From Chitinophagaceae bacterium (GTDB lineage: Bacteria; Bacteroidota; Bacteroidia; Chitinophagales; Chitinophagaceae), in assembly GCA_947458275.1 (NCBI GenBank), contig CANGYR010000004.1, forward strand, positions 111,437-175,436: 64,000 nucleotides of DNA, given 5' to 3'. Shown here piece after piece: positions 46,229 to 55,071 of this stretch. Each line of letters opens with the position of its first letter. Position 1 is the first letter of the stretch. A program made the position numbers and the translations under genes. The notes under the pieces were generated by a model. It was given only the letters and a program-made list of their open reading frames with translations, was not told the origin of the DNA and did no database searches.

Positions 46229-48973
46229 TTAGTATACATTGTACCCAAAACTCACATAATACAATCCACCAATTTGCGAGTTACCAATCGCATTGTAATA
46301 GTATTGGTTGAGTAAGTTATTGGCTCCGAATTTCAGCATAGATTTTGTCTTAGGCAATTTCACACTTAACTGCGCATCTACAGTGTGTACATCGGGCAAA
46401 TTTCCTGTTGCAAAATCTCCCTGATACAAAAATCCTTGTTGCCATCTGTAGGTAACATTGAAGCCCCAGCGATTCTCGTAACCAAATCCGGTATTGGCAA
46501 GGTATGCATTGGCTTTATAAAGCGGCGCGTTGAAAAATGCCACAAAATTTGCAGGCACATTATTAAGCCTGTCTGATGCTAAGTTACCACCCACTGTGAA
46601 ATTATTTTTCAATCTCAAATCAACACTAACTCCAAATCCAAATGCATTCACTTTATCTGTGGAGTTCACAGGAAGTGAATAACGGAAGCCGGCTGCAGTA
46701 TCTGCCAAAGTTATGGGAGAGGCAGTTGTTGATTGCACATACACTTTTCTACCAAGGAAATCAGTGTAAGTACCATAATAGCCATACGCGTCAAATAATA
46801 ATTTACCATCCATCAGCAATCCCTTATACCCTGCTTCAAATGAGCTGATAGACTCGGGCTTCAGATTTACAGGAGTATATTTATTGATTGTCTGTCTGCG
46901 AAGATCTTCAAAGTCGTAGATAGGATTGTTGACTAAATTATATTTAGAAGTAAAGAAAGAATTACCTCCCAATAGTCGGACATTACTACCCACAGCCAAG
47001 TCTATCCATTGTTGTTGTGTAGAAGGGAAACGATAGGCCGTTTGATATGACAAACGAATGTGATTGTTTTCAGCCACTTTATATACCGCAGTAGCTCTTG
47101 GTGTAAATCTTCCTTTAAAGTTTTGATTCTTATCATATCTTCCTGATACGTTGATCTTCAATCGCTCTCCTATTTTACGGGTGGCCTGAATAAACGCACC
47201 ATATTCATTGATGTTGATTGAACTGTCTTTTTTATCAGCAAACAATGTACCCTCAGAATTCAATACAAATCTTCTGGCATTGGCACCCACCAGGATGTCA
47301 GCAAACTTTGAAGTGTAGCGAGATAAGTTGTATGTACCGTCTATGCTGTACAAATCAGATCTGTCAACCAGCCTGGCACCACCTTCAGAAATTGGTTTTT
47401 TTCTGATAGAATCATAGGCGCGTTTGAAATCTGTGCTATAGTAATTGGGTCTTTCGCGGTCTGCAAATGCTCTTGCATTCTGATGTGCTATTGCATCAGT
47501 AAAACCATTCAATCTGGATCCAAGGTAAGTCTGCGCATATTGAGCATACCATCCTGTAGCACCGGCACTTGGTTTCCAGCTTTCGTTATACAATCTGGAA
47601 GCGATGGTAGTGTTGTAAGAATCTCCCGCATCTTCTTGTGTAGTATAGGCTCTCAAGCTCCAGTTCTTATTGTTCAACTCAACTTTATATTGGCCCATTT
47701 TAAAATTCAGGATGGAGTATCTTTCGCTTGCTGTGTACATGGTATTACCGGAGCCCCAGTAACCGGCAATTACCGCTTCTGTATTTTCAGATAATTTGTA
47801 ATGCAATGAACCACTCAATTTGTAGTTGATGGTGTTTGGATTGGTCACCTGATTTTCTTGATAGCCGGTTCTGGAAACATTGATGGCTCTTCCTCCATTT
47901 AACGTATCAATAAAGTTTTTCAGGAAAGGAGCAATATTCGCTGCGATAGGATTTAAAGCCGCGGCACGAATATCGATTGTGGTTTCATCTCCATATACAT
48001 TGATGCCATCATAATTAGGATCTGTTTCACGGGTGCCCCCTTTTACGCTGCCTCCGGTAGCAGCCCTGGCATAATTTCGGTAATCAAAGCCCAGCCAATC
48101 TTTGGCCTGAATCATTTCTGCATTTATTTTGAAAGCAAGTTTCTCATTGATTTTTTTCGCCCATCTCAAATTGAGGTTGTGATAAGGTGAAGGGAAATTC
48201 TGTCTTCCGTCTACATGCATCAATCCTTGTTTCACAAGAAATGAAAGACCCTGATATTTAAAAGGATTTTTACTGGTCATCAGCAATGTACCATTCATAC
48301 CGCCGGGGCCATACAATGCAGAAGATGCACCGGAAAGCAATTCAAGATTGTCTACATCCAGTTCACTCAAACCAATAATGGCACCTACGGAAAAATTCAG
48401 ACCAGGTGCCTGGTTATCCATTCCATCTACCAATTGGTTGAAACGGGTGTTACCGCTCGAGTTGAAACCTCTTGTGGTAGGCGTTTTAAATGTCAATGAT
48501 GAAGTTGTTACATCCACCCCTTTTAAATTCGTTAACACATCATAGTAATTCGCAACAGGGGAATTTCTCAGTGTAGCTGCACTCACCCTTTCGATGGATA
48601 CCGGAGACTCCAGTATTCTTACAGGCAAACGAGTGGCTGATACAACTACCTCCTGCCCGAGAGCAGCAGAGGGCTTCAATCCAATGTTTAGATTCTGTGT
48701 TGCAGCACTTACCACTATCTCCTGTGTTTCAAATCCTACAGAGGAAATGACCAATGTAGCAGGAAGGCTTTTAGAATTAATGGAAAAATTTCCTTTGTCA
48801 TTGGTGTAAGTACCAACGGAGGTACCTTTTACAGTAACTGAAACAGCAGATGCATTTTCTGATGTAACGCTGTTTTTTACATTACCGCTGATGGTTACAT
48901 TTTGAGCATAAGCAAACTGAACAAACAGATTTGCCATGAACAAAGCGACCAAATAGCTTGTAATTTTTCTCAT
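46229..48973 (-). CDS. TonB-dependent receptor with CarboxypepD_reg-like domain
   Basis: A 914-residue outer-membrane receptor with signal peptide (YLVALFMANLFVQFAYAQ). It has a CarboxypepD_reg-like domain (VTISGNVKNSVTSENASAV through VISSVGFETQEIVV), a plug (QEVVVSATRLPVRILESPVS, LVDGMDNQAPGLN, ASSALYGPGGMNGTLLM) and a 22-strand-type barrel ending YYVSFGYNVY. The transported substrate is unknown; no SusD partner is adjacent, but a FAS1 lipoprotein follows. It is transcribed in the same direction as that gene. Confidence 0.93.
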   Translation of the reverse strand: MRKITSYLVALFMANLFVQFAYAQNVTISGNVKNSVTSENASAVSVTVKGTSVGTYTNDKGNFSINSKSLPATLVISSVGFETQEIVVSAATQNLNIGLKPSAALGQEVVVSATRLPVRILESPVSIERVSAATLRNSPVANYYDVLTNLKGVDVTTSSLTFKTPTTRGFNSSGNTRFNQLVDGMDNQAPGLNFSVGAIIGLSELDVDNLELLSGASSALYGPGGMNGTLLMTSKNPFKYQGLSFLVKQGLMHVDGRQNFPSPYHNLNLRWAKKINEKLAFKINAEMIQAKDWLGFDYRNYARAATGGSVKGGTRETDPNYDGINVYGDETTIDIRAAALNPIAANIAPFLKNFIDTLNGGRAINVSRTGYQENQVTNPNTINYKLSGSLHYKLSENTEAVIAGYWGSGNTMYTASERYSILNFKMGQYKVELNNKNWSLRAYTTQEDAGDSYNTTIASRLYNESWKPSAGATGWYAQYAQTYLGSRLNGFTDAIAHQNARAFADRERPNYYSTDFKRAYDSIRKKPISEGGARLVDRSDLYSIDGTYNLSRYTSKFADILVGANARRFVLNSEGTLFADKKDSSININEYGAFIQATRKIGERLKINVSGRYDKNQNFKGRFTPRATAVYKVAENNHIRLSYQTAYRFPSTQQQWIDLAVGSNVRLLGGNSFFTSKYNLVNNPIYDFEDLRRQTINKYTPVNLKPESISSFEAGYKGLLMDGKLLFDAYGYYGTYTDFLGRKVYVQSTTASPITLADTAAGFRYSLPVNSTDKVNAFGFGVSVDLRLKNNFTVGGNLASDRLNNVPANFVAFFNAPLYKANAYLANTGFGYENRWGFNVTYRWQQGFLYQGDFATGNLPDVHTVDAQLSVKLPKTKSMLKFGANNLLNQYYYNAIGNSQIGGLYYVSFGYNVY

Positions 48974-49110
48974 GAGCAGTTGTTTTGGTTAAAAATAAAA
49001 CGGGAAAATAACGATTGTTAGCATTCAATTAAAATTTTATTGTAAACAGCTGTTGAAATGTTAATATCTGACCGCCTGAATTAATTGAACAATCAAACTT
49101 AATTTGCAGC

Positions 49111-50037
49111 ATGGCTACCTTACAATTCGAGCATCAGACCGCCTTTTACCGTGGAAAAGTAAGAGATGTATACACTATTTCCGATAAATGGCTGGTAATG
49201 ATTGCCAGCGACCGCATATCTGCTTTTGATGTGATATTACCTAAACCAATCCCATATAAAGGACAGGTTCTCAATCAGATAGCCGCCAAAATGCTCGGCG
49301 CTACTGAAGATATTTGTCCCAACTGGCTGGTTGCCACCCCTGCCCCCAACGTCAGCATAGGAAAAAAATGCACCCCCTTTAAAATAGAAATGGTGGTAAG
49401 AGGAAATCTCACCGGACATGCCTGGAGAACCTATGCATCCGGTAAAAGAACTTTATGTGGCGTTGCCCTGCCCGAAGGCATGAAAGAAAATGATTTTTTT
49501 CCTCAGCCCATCATTACCCCCAGCACCAAGGCAGCCGAAGGGCATGATGAAGACATCAGCAAAGAAGAAATCATTCAGCAAGGACTAGCAACAAAAGAAG
49601 AATGGGACACGCTCAGCGATTACGCGTTGAAGTTATTTGCCCGCGGAAAAGAAATTGCCGACAAACAAGGATTGATTTTGGCAGATACCAAATATGAATT
49701 CGGAAAAATAGATAATGTAATTTATCTCATGGATGAAATACATACGCCCGACTCATCCCGTTATTTCATTAAAGAAGGATTTGAAGAAAGACAACAAAAA
49801 GGAGAAAGACAAAAACAACTTAGTAAGGAATTTGTAAGAGAATGGCTGATACAAAATAACTTCATGGGCAAAGAAGGCCAGCAAGTCCCCGAAATGACCG
49901 ACGCCTGGATAAATGAAATCAGCGGAAGATACATCGAGCTTTATGAAAAAGTTACGGGGGAGAAGTTTGTTCCGAAAAATGTGAGTGAGGATGAAATCAT
50001 AATGAAGGTAAATTCAGCATTCTCTTTGATAGTTTAA
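49111..50037 (+). CDS. purC: Phosphoribosylaminoimidazole-succinocarboxamide synthase
   Basis: A 308-residue SAICAR synthetase of purine biosynthesis. [32 protein letters not shown] and SSRYF are the family motifs. The long form (about 300 residues) is the kind common in Bacteroidota. The element TAATTTGC just before the ATG is a near match to the -7 motif. It is separated from mtaB by a repeat array. Confidence 0.96.
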   Translation: MATLQFEHQTAFYRGKVRDVYTISDKWLVMIASDRISAFDVILPKPIPYKGQVLNQIAAKMLGATEDICPNWLVATPAPNVSIGKKCTPFKIEMVVRGNLTGHAWRTYASGKRTLCGVALPEGMKENDFFPQPIITPSTKAAEGHDEDISKEEIIQQGLATKEEWDTLSDYALKLFARGKEIADKQGLILADTKYEFGKIDNVIYLMDEIHTPDSSRYFIKEGFEERQQKGERQKQLSKEFVREWLIQNNFMGKEGQQVPEMTDAWINEISGRYIELYEKVTGEKFVPKNVSEDEIIMKVNSAFSLIV

Positions 50038-50143
50038 GGGTTTAAATCGCTGACGCTGGTTTAAGTCGCTGACGCTGGTTTAAGGGTTAACCCCAAACCA
50101 AAAACCACAAACACCAAACACCAAACCACAAACCCCAAATTTC
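50037..50143. repeat. GACGCTGGTTTAA and ACCAAACCACAA arrays
   Basis: Two copies of CGCTGACGCTGGTTTAA followed by CAAACACCAAA-type units end at the mtaB promoter. Non-coding. Confidence 0.8.
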
Positions 50144-50144
50144 C

Positions 50145-50152
50145 TACCTTTG
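50145..50152 (+). promoter_or_regulatory. mtaB -7 promoter element TACCTTTG
   Basis: A perfect TAnnTTTG, then 5 nt, then ATG: near-leaderless mRNA. Confidence 0.65.
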
Positions 50153-50157
50153 CCCCC

Positions 50158-51426
50158 ATGCCAAAAACCGTTGCCTTACATACGTTAGGATGCAAGCTCA
50201 ACTTTAGCGAAACTACTGCCATTGGGCGTATGCTGGAGAATGACGGATTTGAAAAAAAGAACTTTGATGAGGTAGCCGACCTCTATGTAATCAACACCTG
50301 TTCTGTTACTGATAATGCCGATAAGGAATGCCGCCAACTGGTTAGACGCATTCAAAAAAAAGCACCGGAGGCCATGGTGGTCATCACCGGATGCTATGCA
50401 CAATTAAAACCACAGGAGATTGCTGCCATTCCCGGTGTGAATCTGGTGTTGGGCGCTGCAGAAAAATTCAATATTGTCAGTCACCTTAAAGAACTCACCA
50501 AAAACGACAGCGGGAAAATATGCAGTTGCGATATTGAAGACGTAAACGTATTCACCCCCTCCTATTCAGTCAAAGAACGTACCCGCGTATTTTTAAAAGT
50601 ACAGGACGGATGTGATTACAACTGTAGTTTTTGTACCATACCCATGGCCAGAGGAAAGAGTCGCAGTGACAGTATTGAAAACGTTTTGCAGAAAGTGGAA
50701 GACATCGCCAATGGCGGCGCTAAAGAAGTCGTATTGACCGGAATCAATCTCGGTGATTTTGGGAAAGGTGCTACCGGCAACAAAAAAAACATTGAAGATT
50801 TTTACACCCTCATACAGGAGCTTGATCAGCATGCAACCATAGAGCGATTCAGGATATCATCTATAGAGCCTAATCTCTTGAGCAATGAAATCATTGAACT
50901 GGTAAGCAACAGCAAGAAATTCATGCCACATTTTCATATACCATTACAAAGTGGCAACAACAAAACATTAGCGGATATGCGTAGGCGTTATAAACGCGAA
51001 CTTTACGCCGAAAAAGTGGGACTCATAAAACTGATGATGCCGCATGCCTGTATCGGAGCGGATGTAATTGTAGGATTTCCCGGAGAGACAGATGAAGATT
51101 TCAAAATATCTGCTGAATTTATTGAATCGCTTGACATCTCCTACCTGCATGTGTTCACCTACTCCGAGCGCGACAACACCCATGCCCTCTCACTCTCCCC
51201 CATTGTTCCCGTGCACGTGAGAAATGAAAGAAACAAAATCCTCCGCAACATCAGCTATCTCAGAATGCAGGCCTTCACCAACCAACACATCGGCCAAACC
51301 CGCAAAGTACTTTTCGAAAGTGTCAATAAAAACGGCATGATGGAAGGTTACTCAGACAACTACATAAAAATCACTGCGCCTTATAGGAAGGAATGGGAGA
51401 ATTGTGTTGTTGATTGGAGAATTTGA
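50158..51426 (+). CDS. mtaB: tRNA t6A37 methylthiotransferase MtaB
   Basis: A 422-residue radical SAM enzyme converting t6A to ms2t6A at position 37. The auxiliary cluster cysteines are Cys12, Cys48 and Cys79 (HTLGCKLN, NTCSVT, ITGCYAQ). The radical SAM CxxxCxxC is Cys152, Cys156 and Cys159 (DGCDYNCSFC). The C-terminal TRAM domain starts near RKVLFESVNKNG. Length and GCKLN starting motif favour MtaB over MiaB. It acts after TsaD, which is also in this window. Confidence 0.92.
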   Translation: MPKTVALHTLGCKLNFSETTAIGRMLENDGFEKKNFDEVADLYVINTCSVTDNADKECRQLVRRIQKKAPEAMVVITGCYAQLKPQEIAAIPGVNLVLGAAEKFNIVSHLKELTKNDSGKICSCDIEDVNVFTPSYSVKERTRVFLKVQDGCDYNCSFCTIPMARGKSRSDSIENVLQKVEDIANGGAKEVVLTGINLGDFGKGATGNKKNIEDFYTLIQELDQHATIERFRISSIEPNLLSNEIIELVSNSKKFMPHFHIPLQSGNNKTLADMRRRYKRELYAEKVGLIKLMMPHACIGADVIVGFPGETDEDFKISAEFIESLDISYLHVFTYSERDNTHALSLSPIVPVHVRNERNKILRNISYLRMQAFTNQHIGQTRKVLFESVNKNGMMEGYSDNYIKITAPYRKEWENCVVDWRI

Positions 51427-51439
51427 TAAGTGCTGATGA

Positions 51440-51656
51440 ATTTTTCACCGCAGAGAAAGAAGAACGCAGAGTTTACGCAGAGGATTTTGCGAAACCATAG
51501 CGACCTCTGCAGCCTTGCGTGAAATGGAAATAAGTATTGAATGTTAATTTTAGATCACTCAGCGAAAACTCCGCGGCCTCTGCGGCTCTGCGGTAAAGTT
51601 TTGTACCTAAATTTTTCAATCAGAAAACTTCAACAATATTCAACAAAGTTCAACAA
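51440..51656. repeat. CGCAGAG-type dispersed element and CAACAATATT repeats
   Basis: 51446-51525 and 51556-51600 contain ACCGCAGAG and CTCTGCGG segments in inverted orientation; CAACAATATTCAACAAAG units follow up to the YwqE gene end. No gene was found. Confidence 0.75.
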
Positions 51657-51658
51657 TA

Positions 51659-52396
51659 TTAAACACCAATAGAAGAATTCCAATCCTTATTAGCTAGGTG
51701 CTCCCTAAAAACCGCCCTATTCACCGGATGAATCAATACCTCAAGATGACGAGGATGATGCAGATCGGTGCCGATGTAGGAATACAGATTATTTTTCAGC
51801 ATGTACTTGGCGGCTTTGAGTGCTTCTTTGCCATAATAGCCCGTGAGAGAAAGTAAATTCAATTGCAGTGAGAAACCCATTTCCACCAACTGATGATACA
51901 TCGAGTTGTTATTGAAATAATAAGGATACCGTTCGGGGTGAGCCAGGATGGGTTTATACCCTGCCAGAGAAAGTTCAAATGAATACTGACTCGGCTGATT
52001 GGGCATCAGCGCATAGGAGAATTCTGTGAGAACGATATTGTCCTTTATGGTTAGCAGAGGTTGCTTGTTCTGCAGCAATTCAAAAAAATAACCATCGAGC
52101 ATGTATTCAGCCGCAGCGGAGACTTCAAAGTCGATTTCCTGTCTTTTTAATTCATCTCTCAATACTTGCAAAGCATTCCCGATAGTCTCCGGAGTATTTC
52201 TATAAAGATCTGAAATGATATGCGGCGTAGCAATCGATTTCGTCACCCCCACACTCATCAATCCTTTAATCAATTCAATAGACGCTTCCACATTCGGTGC
52301 ACCGTCATCTATCCCCGGCAGAATGTGCGAGTGTATATCCGTAGTAAGGGGAAAATAACTGGTGTCTTGTTTTTTTCTGAAGAGAAAAGAGAACAT
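51659..52396 (-). CDS. PHP-fold tyrosine-protein phosphatase, CpsB/YwqE type
   Basis: A 245-residue metal-dependent phosphatase. The N-terminal DIHSHILPGIDDGA and TPHII provide metal-ligand histidines, with HPERYPYY and GTDLHHPRH later. These match the CpsB/CapC family that dephosphorylates BY-kinases in capsule/exopolysaccharide control. No polysaccharide genes are nearby in the window apart from the GHMP kinase at the far end. A TATCTTTG element at 52414-52421 lies 17 nt upstream. Confidence 0.88.
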   Translation of the reverse strand: MFSFLFRKKQDTSYFPLTTDIHSHILPGIDDGAPNVEASIELIKGLMSVGVTKSIATPHIISDLYRNTPETIGNALQVLRDELKRQEIDFEVSAAAEYMLDGYFFELLQNKQPLLTIKDNIVLTEFSYALMPNQPSQYSFELSLAGYKPILAHPERYPYYFNNNSMYHQLVEMGFSLQLNLLSLTGYYGKEALKAAKYMLKNNLYSYIGTDLHHPRHLEVLIHPVNRAVFREHLANKDWNSSIGV

Positions 52397-52413
52397 GGTG
52401 GATAATTTCGAAG

Positions 52414-52421
52414 CAAAGATA
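52414..52421 (-). promoter_or_regulatory. -7 element TATCTTTG of the YwqE-type gene
   Basis: A perfect TAnnTTTG on the minus strand, 17 nt before the ATG. Confidence 0.55.
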
Positions 52422-52429
52422 ATGATTGG

Positions 52430-52905
52430 ATGTTGAAGATGGTTGAAGGTGGTTGAAGATAGTTGAAGGGAGTCACCCTTGTCGGTGTTATCACCAACAA
52501 AAACAGATTATTACTCGCCGTCTCCTTCTGTTTTCACAAGCGGATTAAATAGTTGAGTTGTTTAGCCGTTAGATGGTAAAGAGTTTTGATTGATTAAGTT
52601 AAACACCTAATCTGCTATACTTTTAAACCATTAGACTTCACCGCTGAGAAAGAAGAACGCTGAGATAACGCAGAGGATATCAACGCTACGAAAACTCTGC
52701 GAAAACTCTGCGACCTCTGCATCTCTGCGGTGAAGATATTGTTAATGAAAATCGTTGAAGGAGTTGAAGATTGTTGAATCTCAGTAACCCCAAACCTCAG
52801 AAGTGCATCGCGCAACCAAACGGCCACGTAGTGGCTCTAAACTACAAACCCGCGAAAAGTTGTCTTTTTATGGAATTAGATTCCATATTTTTCCATAAAT
52901 CTGTA
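52430..52905. repeat. Composite repeat block left of the island
   Basis: A GGTTGAAGAT array (52430-52470), a palindrome copy (52473-52500), a degenerate copy of the CGCCG...TTTTCAC...GCGG hairpin (52517-52541), a CGCAGAG element with inverted TTCACCGC...GCGGTGAA ends (52637-52731), and a CCAAAC array with GGCCACGTAGTGGC (52822-52837). I see no gene in this 510-bp gap. Confidence 0.75.
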
Positions 52906-52907
52906 TC

Positions 52908-53020
52908 ATGATACAAAGAATTGCAAAAGACAAATTAAAAGAACTCGCAGGAAAATTTAAGGCTGTTGCTCTAACCGGAGCTCGTCAAACCTGCAAGACC
53001 ACGCTGATAAAGCCGGTACG
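52908..53020 (+). pseudogene. N-terminal remnant of an AAA/DUF4143-type ATPase
   Basis: About 37 residues (IAKDKLKELAGKFKAVALTG then ARQTCKTTL) match the start of ATP-binding proteins of the AAA_14/DUF4143 group. The Walker A GxxxxGK[ST] is broken: the glycine before Lys is Cys (TGC for GGC). Immediately after, the frame runs into a 9-nt tandem array translating as LNLLNLLN, so the remaining several hundred residues are absent. It is a broken gene. Confidence 0.7.
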
Positions 53021-53023
53021 CCT

Positions 53024-53112
53024 CAACCTATTGAACCTATTGAACCTTTTGAACCTTTTGAACCTTTTGAACCACTTCAACCTCTTCAACCCTTTCAACC
53101 CCTTCAACCTCT
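53024..53112. repeat. 9-nt TTGAACCTA/TTCAACCTC array
   Basis: About ten units (CTATTGAAC, CTTTTGAAC, CTCTTCAAC) start directly at the break in the ATPase remnant and end before the fic promoter. Confidence 0.85.
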
Positions 53113-53129
53113 TCCCTGCTCCATCATTT

Positions 53130-53161
53130 TTTGTTGGTCCGCCGAAAGAAAATTATCTTTG
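53130..53161 (+). promoter_or_regulatory. fic promoter: TTTG-N20-TATCTTTG
   Basis: A complete Bacteroidota-type promoter: TTTG at 53130-53133, 20-nt spacer, TATCTTTG at 53154-53161, 10 nt before the fic ATG. Confidence 0.7.
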
Positions 53162-53171
53162 ATAGTATCAA

Positions 53172-54155
53172 ATGATATTATCAATGAAGCCTCCATACGA
53201 TATTACTCCGAAGATATTGAGACTCATCACTGATATTTCCGAAAAAATTGGAGAAGTAAATGCAAATTATTTGAGCAAACAATCCCCTCAGCTTCGCAAG
53301 CAAAATAGAATTAAAACCATTCACTCTTCATTACAAATCGAAGGAAATACTTTGACTGAGGAACAAATTACAGCTTTAATTGAGAATAAACGAGTCGTAG
53401 GCCCTAGAAAAGATGTTTTGGAAGTTATGAATGCCATTAAAGTTTATAATGAATTAAATACTTATAAATTTTTCTCAGAAAAAAGTTTTTTAAAAGCTCA
53501 TCATCAACTAATGAATGGTTTATTGAATAATGCCGGAAAATATAGAAATCAAAGCGTTGGTATTGTTAAGGGAAGTCTTGTTGAACATGTTGCTCCGCCA
53601 TTTGAGAATGTACCCTTCTTGATGCGAGACTTATTTGAGTATTTAAAGAATGAAGATGAATTAACATTGATTAAAAGTTGTGTATTTCATTACGAAATGG
53701 AATTTATTCATCCATTCATTGATGGCAATGGCAGAATGGGAAGATTGTGGCAGACGGTTATTCTAATGAAAGAGTATCAGGTATTTGAATGCTTGCCTTT
53801 TGAAACTTTGATTAGTGAAACACAGGATGATTATTATAAATCACTGTCGATGAGTGATAAATGTGGAAAGTCAACGCCTTTCATTGAGTACATGTTAAAG
53901 GTGATGAAAAAATCATTAGTGCAGTTATTGAATTACAACAATAGAATATTAAAGGATATTGACAGGCTGGAATACTTTTTAAATCGAGGAGTGAAAAAAT
54001 TTAGTCGAAAAGATTATATGAATGTATTCAAAGACATATCTTCTGCTACCGCGAGCAGAGATCTTAAAAAAGGAATTGAGTTGAACTTATTTAAAAGTTC
54101 CGGCAAGTTGAATAAAACAGAGTATATAGCCCACGGTTTTAACCGTGGGGAATAG
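53172..54155 (+). CDS. Fic family protein (predicted AMPylator) with inhibitory motif
   Basis: A 327-residue protein. The Fic active site HPFIDGNGRMGR starts at His180. An N-terminal inhibitory motif [ST]xxxE[GN] is present as S53-LQI-E57-G58, making it a class II auto-inhibited Fic. The C-terminal part (SATASRDLKKGIELNLF) looks like a winged helix. Fic enzymes transfer AMP or other groups to target proteins. The last seven codons (HGFNRGE) and the stop derive from a CCCACGG palindrome, so the original C-terminus may have been replaced. The -33/-7 promoter is intact. Confidence 0.9.
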   Translation: MILSMKPPYDITPKILRLITDISEKIGEVNANYLSKQSPQLRKQNRIKTIHSSLQIEGNTLTEEQITALIENKRVVGPRKDVLEVMNAIKVYNELNTYKFFSEKSFLKAHHQLMNGLLNNAGKYRNQSVGIVKGSLVEHVAPPFENVPFLMRDLFEYLKNEDELTLIKSCVFHYEMEFIHPFIDGNGRMGRLWQTVILMKEYQVFECLPFETLISETQDDYYKSLSMSDKCGKSTPFIEYMLKVMKKSLVQLLNYNNRILKDIDRLEYFLNRGVKKFSRKDYMNVFKDISSATASRDLKKGIELNLFKSSGKLNKTEYIAHGFNRGE

Positions 54156-54190
54156 GTTTTAACCGTAGGAAATAGGTTTTAACCATTTGA
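54130..54190. repeat. CCCACGG palindrome and AATAGGTTTTAACC repeats at fic 3' end
   Basis: CCCACGGTTTTAACCGTGGG (54130-54149) is a perfect inverted repeat that contains the end of fic. It is followed by two more copies of AATAGGTTTTAACC. Confidence 0.85.
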
Positions 54191-54220
54191 AAAATAGACA
54201 TTTTTTCGTAACTTGTATCA

Positions 54221-54745
54221 ATGAAAAAACGAAAAAACATAGGGCTGGATTTTGAGGTAGACAAACTAACCAACTCGATTGAAAACAGTAAAACAGGAGA
54301 TAGTTTTACGACTGAAATTTCGTTGATCGTTAAAGAAGACTTAAAGGGATTGATAAAGAAAAATGGATGGCAGTTTAATTGGGCCAGTGAATTCAAGAAT
54401 CCAACAAGAGAGATTTACAAACTGACTATCACAAACAACTCAAATATAATTCAAGGTGTTATCAGTTTGGAAATCAAGACTGACCATGTTTATTTGCATC
54501 TCATAGAAAGTGCACCTTTCAATATTGGAAAAGACAAAGTCTATCTAGGAGTTCCGGGAAATCTCGTTGTTTTCGCTTGTAAATTATCGTTTCAACGAGG
54601 TGGAGAAGGGTATGTTTTTTTTCTTTCAAAGACAAAATTGATTGAACACTACAAAAAAAGTTTAGGAGCTTTACATTTCGGAGGAAAGAAAATGGTAATA
54701 ACAACTGAAAGTGCGCTGAAATTAACCAACAAATATTTTAAATAA
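54221..54745 (+). CDS. Unknown protein with acetyltransferase-like C-terminal half (module copy 1)
   Basis: 174 residues. I do not recognise a named family. Residues ~85-174 (HVYLHLIESAPFN, YLGVPGNLVVFACKLSFQRG, GYVFFLSKTKLIEHYKKSLGA, then MVITTESALKLTNKYF) follow the order expected of a GNAT fold: an acetyl-CoA-loop-like G-x-x-GN segment followed by a helix, a strand, and HYxxxLGA similar to the fYxkxGF end of GNATs. This is inference. A small basic gene follows after 7 bp, and a diverged truncated copy of both lies at 55057-55491. It is intact with an ATG start. Confidence 0.65.
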   Translation: MKKRKNIGLDFEVDKLTNSIENSKTGDSFTTEISLIVKEDLKGLIKKNGWQFNWASEFKNPTREIYKLTITNNSNIIQGVISLEIKTDHVYLHLIESAPFNIGKDKVYLGVPGNLVVFACKLSFQRGGEGYVFFLSKTKLIEHYKKSLGALHFGGKKMVITTESALKLTNKYFK

Positions 54746-54752
54746 CAAAGTT

Positions 54753-54926
54753 ATGGGAATTATTAAAGAGCCTTTACATGTTGATTTCATAGTTGACCCA
54801 AGGCCGTTGACTAAAGCTGAGCAGAAAGCCATTAGTGATTTCATTCGAGACGATAAGGAGAAGCGGAAATTGAGAGAAAACAATAAAAGAAGTTCTGCTA
54901 AACGAAGAATAAAGCAACTATCCTAA
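54753..54926 (+). CDS. Small basic protein of the two-gene module (copy 1)
   Basis: 57 residues: starts MGIIKEPLHVDFIVDPRPLT, then KAEQKAISDFIRDDKEKRKL, and a Lys/Arg-rich tail. It starts 7 bp after its partner. The pattern VDFI-x(3,4)-R-x-LTK-x-E-x-K-x-IS-[DE]-[FY]-I is shared with the second small gene at 55345. An accessory partner or antitoxin-like role is possible but unproven. Its conserved pairing and sequence support reality despite its size. Confidence 0.6.
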   Translation: MGIIKEPLHVDFIVDPRPLTKAEQKAISDFIRDDKEKRKLRENNKRSSAKRRIKQLS

Positions 54927-54944
54927 AAGTTATTTTAATTTAGG

Positions 54945-55068
54945 AAAATAATTAAACCTCTTCAACCTCTGAAACCGCTGCCGGCAGGCAGGTCTGGAAC
55001 TTTTCAAACCTCTGAAACTCATTGACAGAGAAGTTGAAGATTGTTGAAAATGGTTGAAGGAGTTGAAG
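54945..55068. repeat. CCTCTGAAAC/GTTGAAG array fused to truncated gene
   Basis: Units CCTCTTCAA/CCTCTGAAA, an insert CTGCCGGCAGGCAG, then GTTGAAGAT units that end exactly where homology of the second module copy begins. Confidence 0.75.
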
Positions 55069-55071
55069 AAT

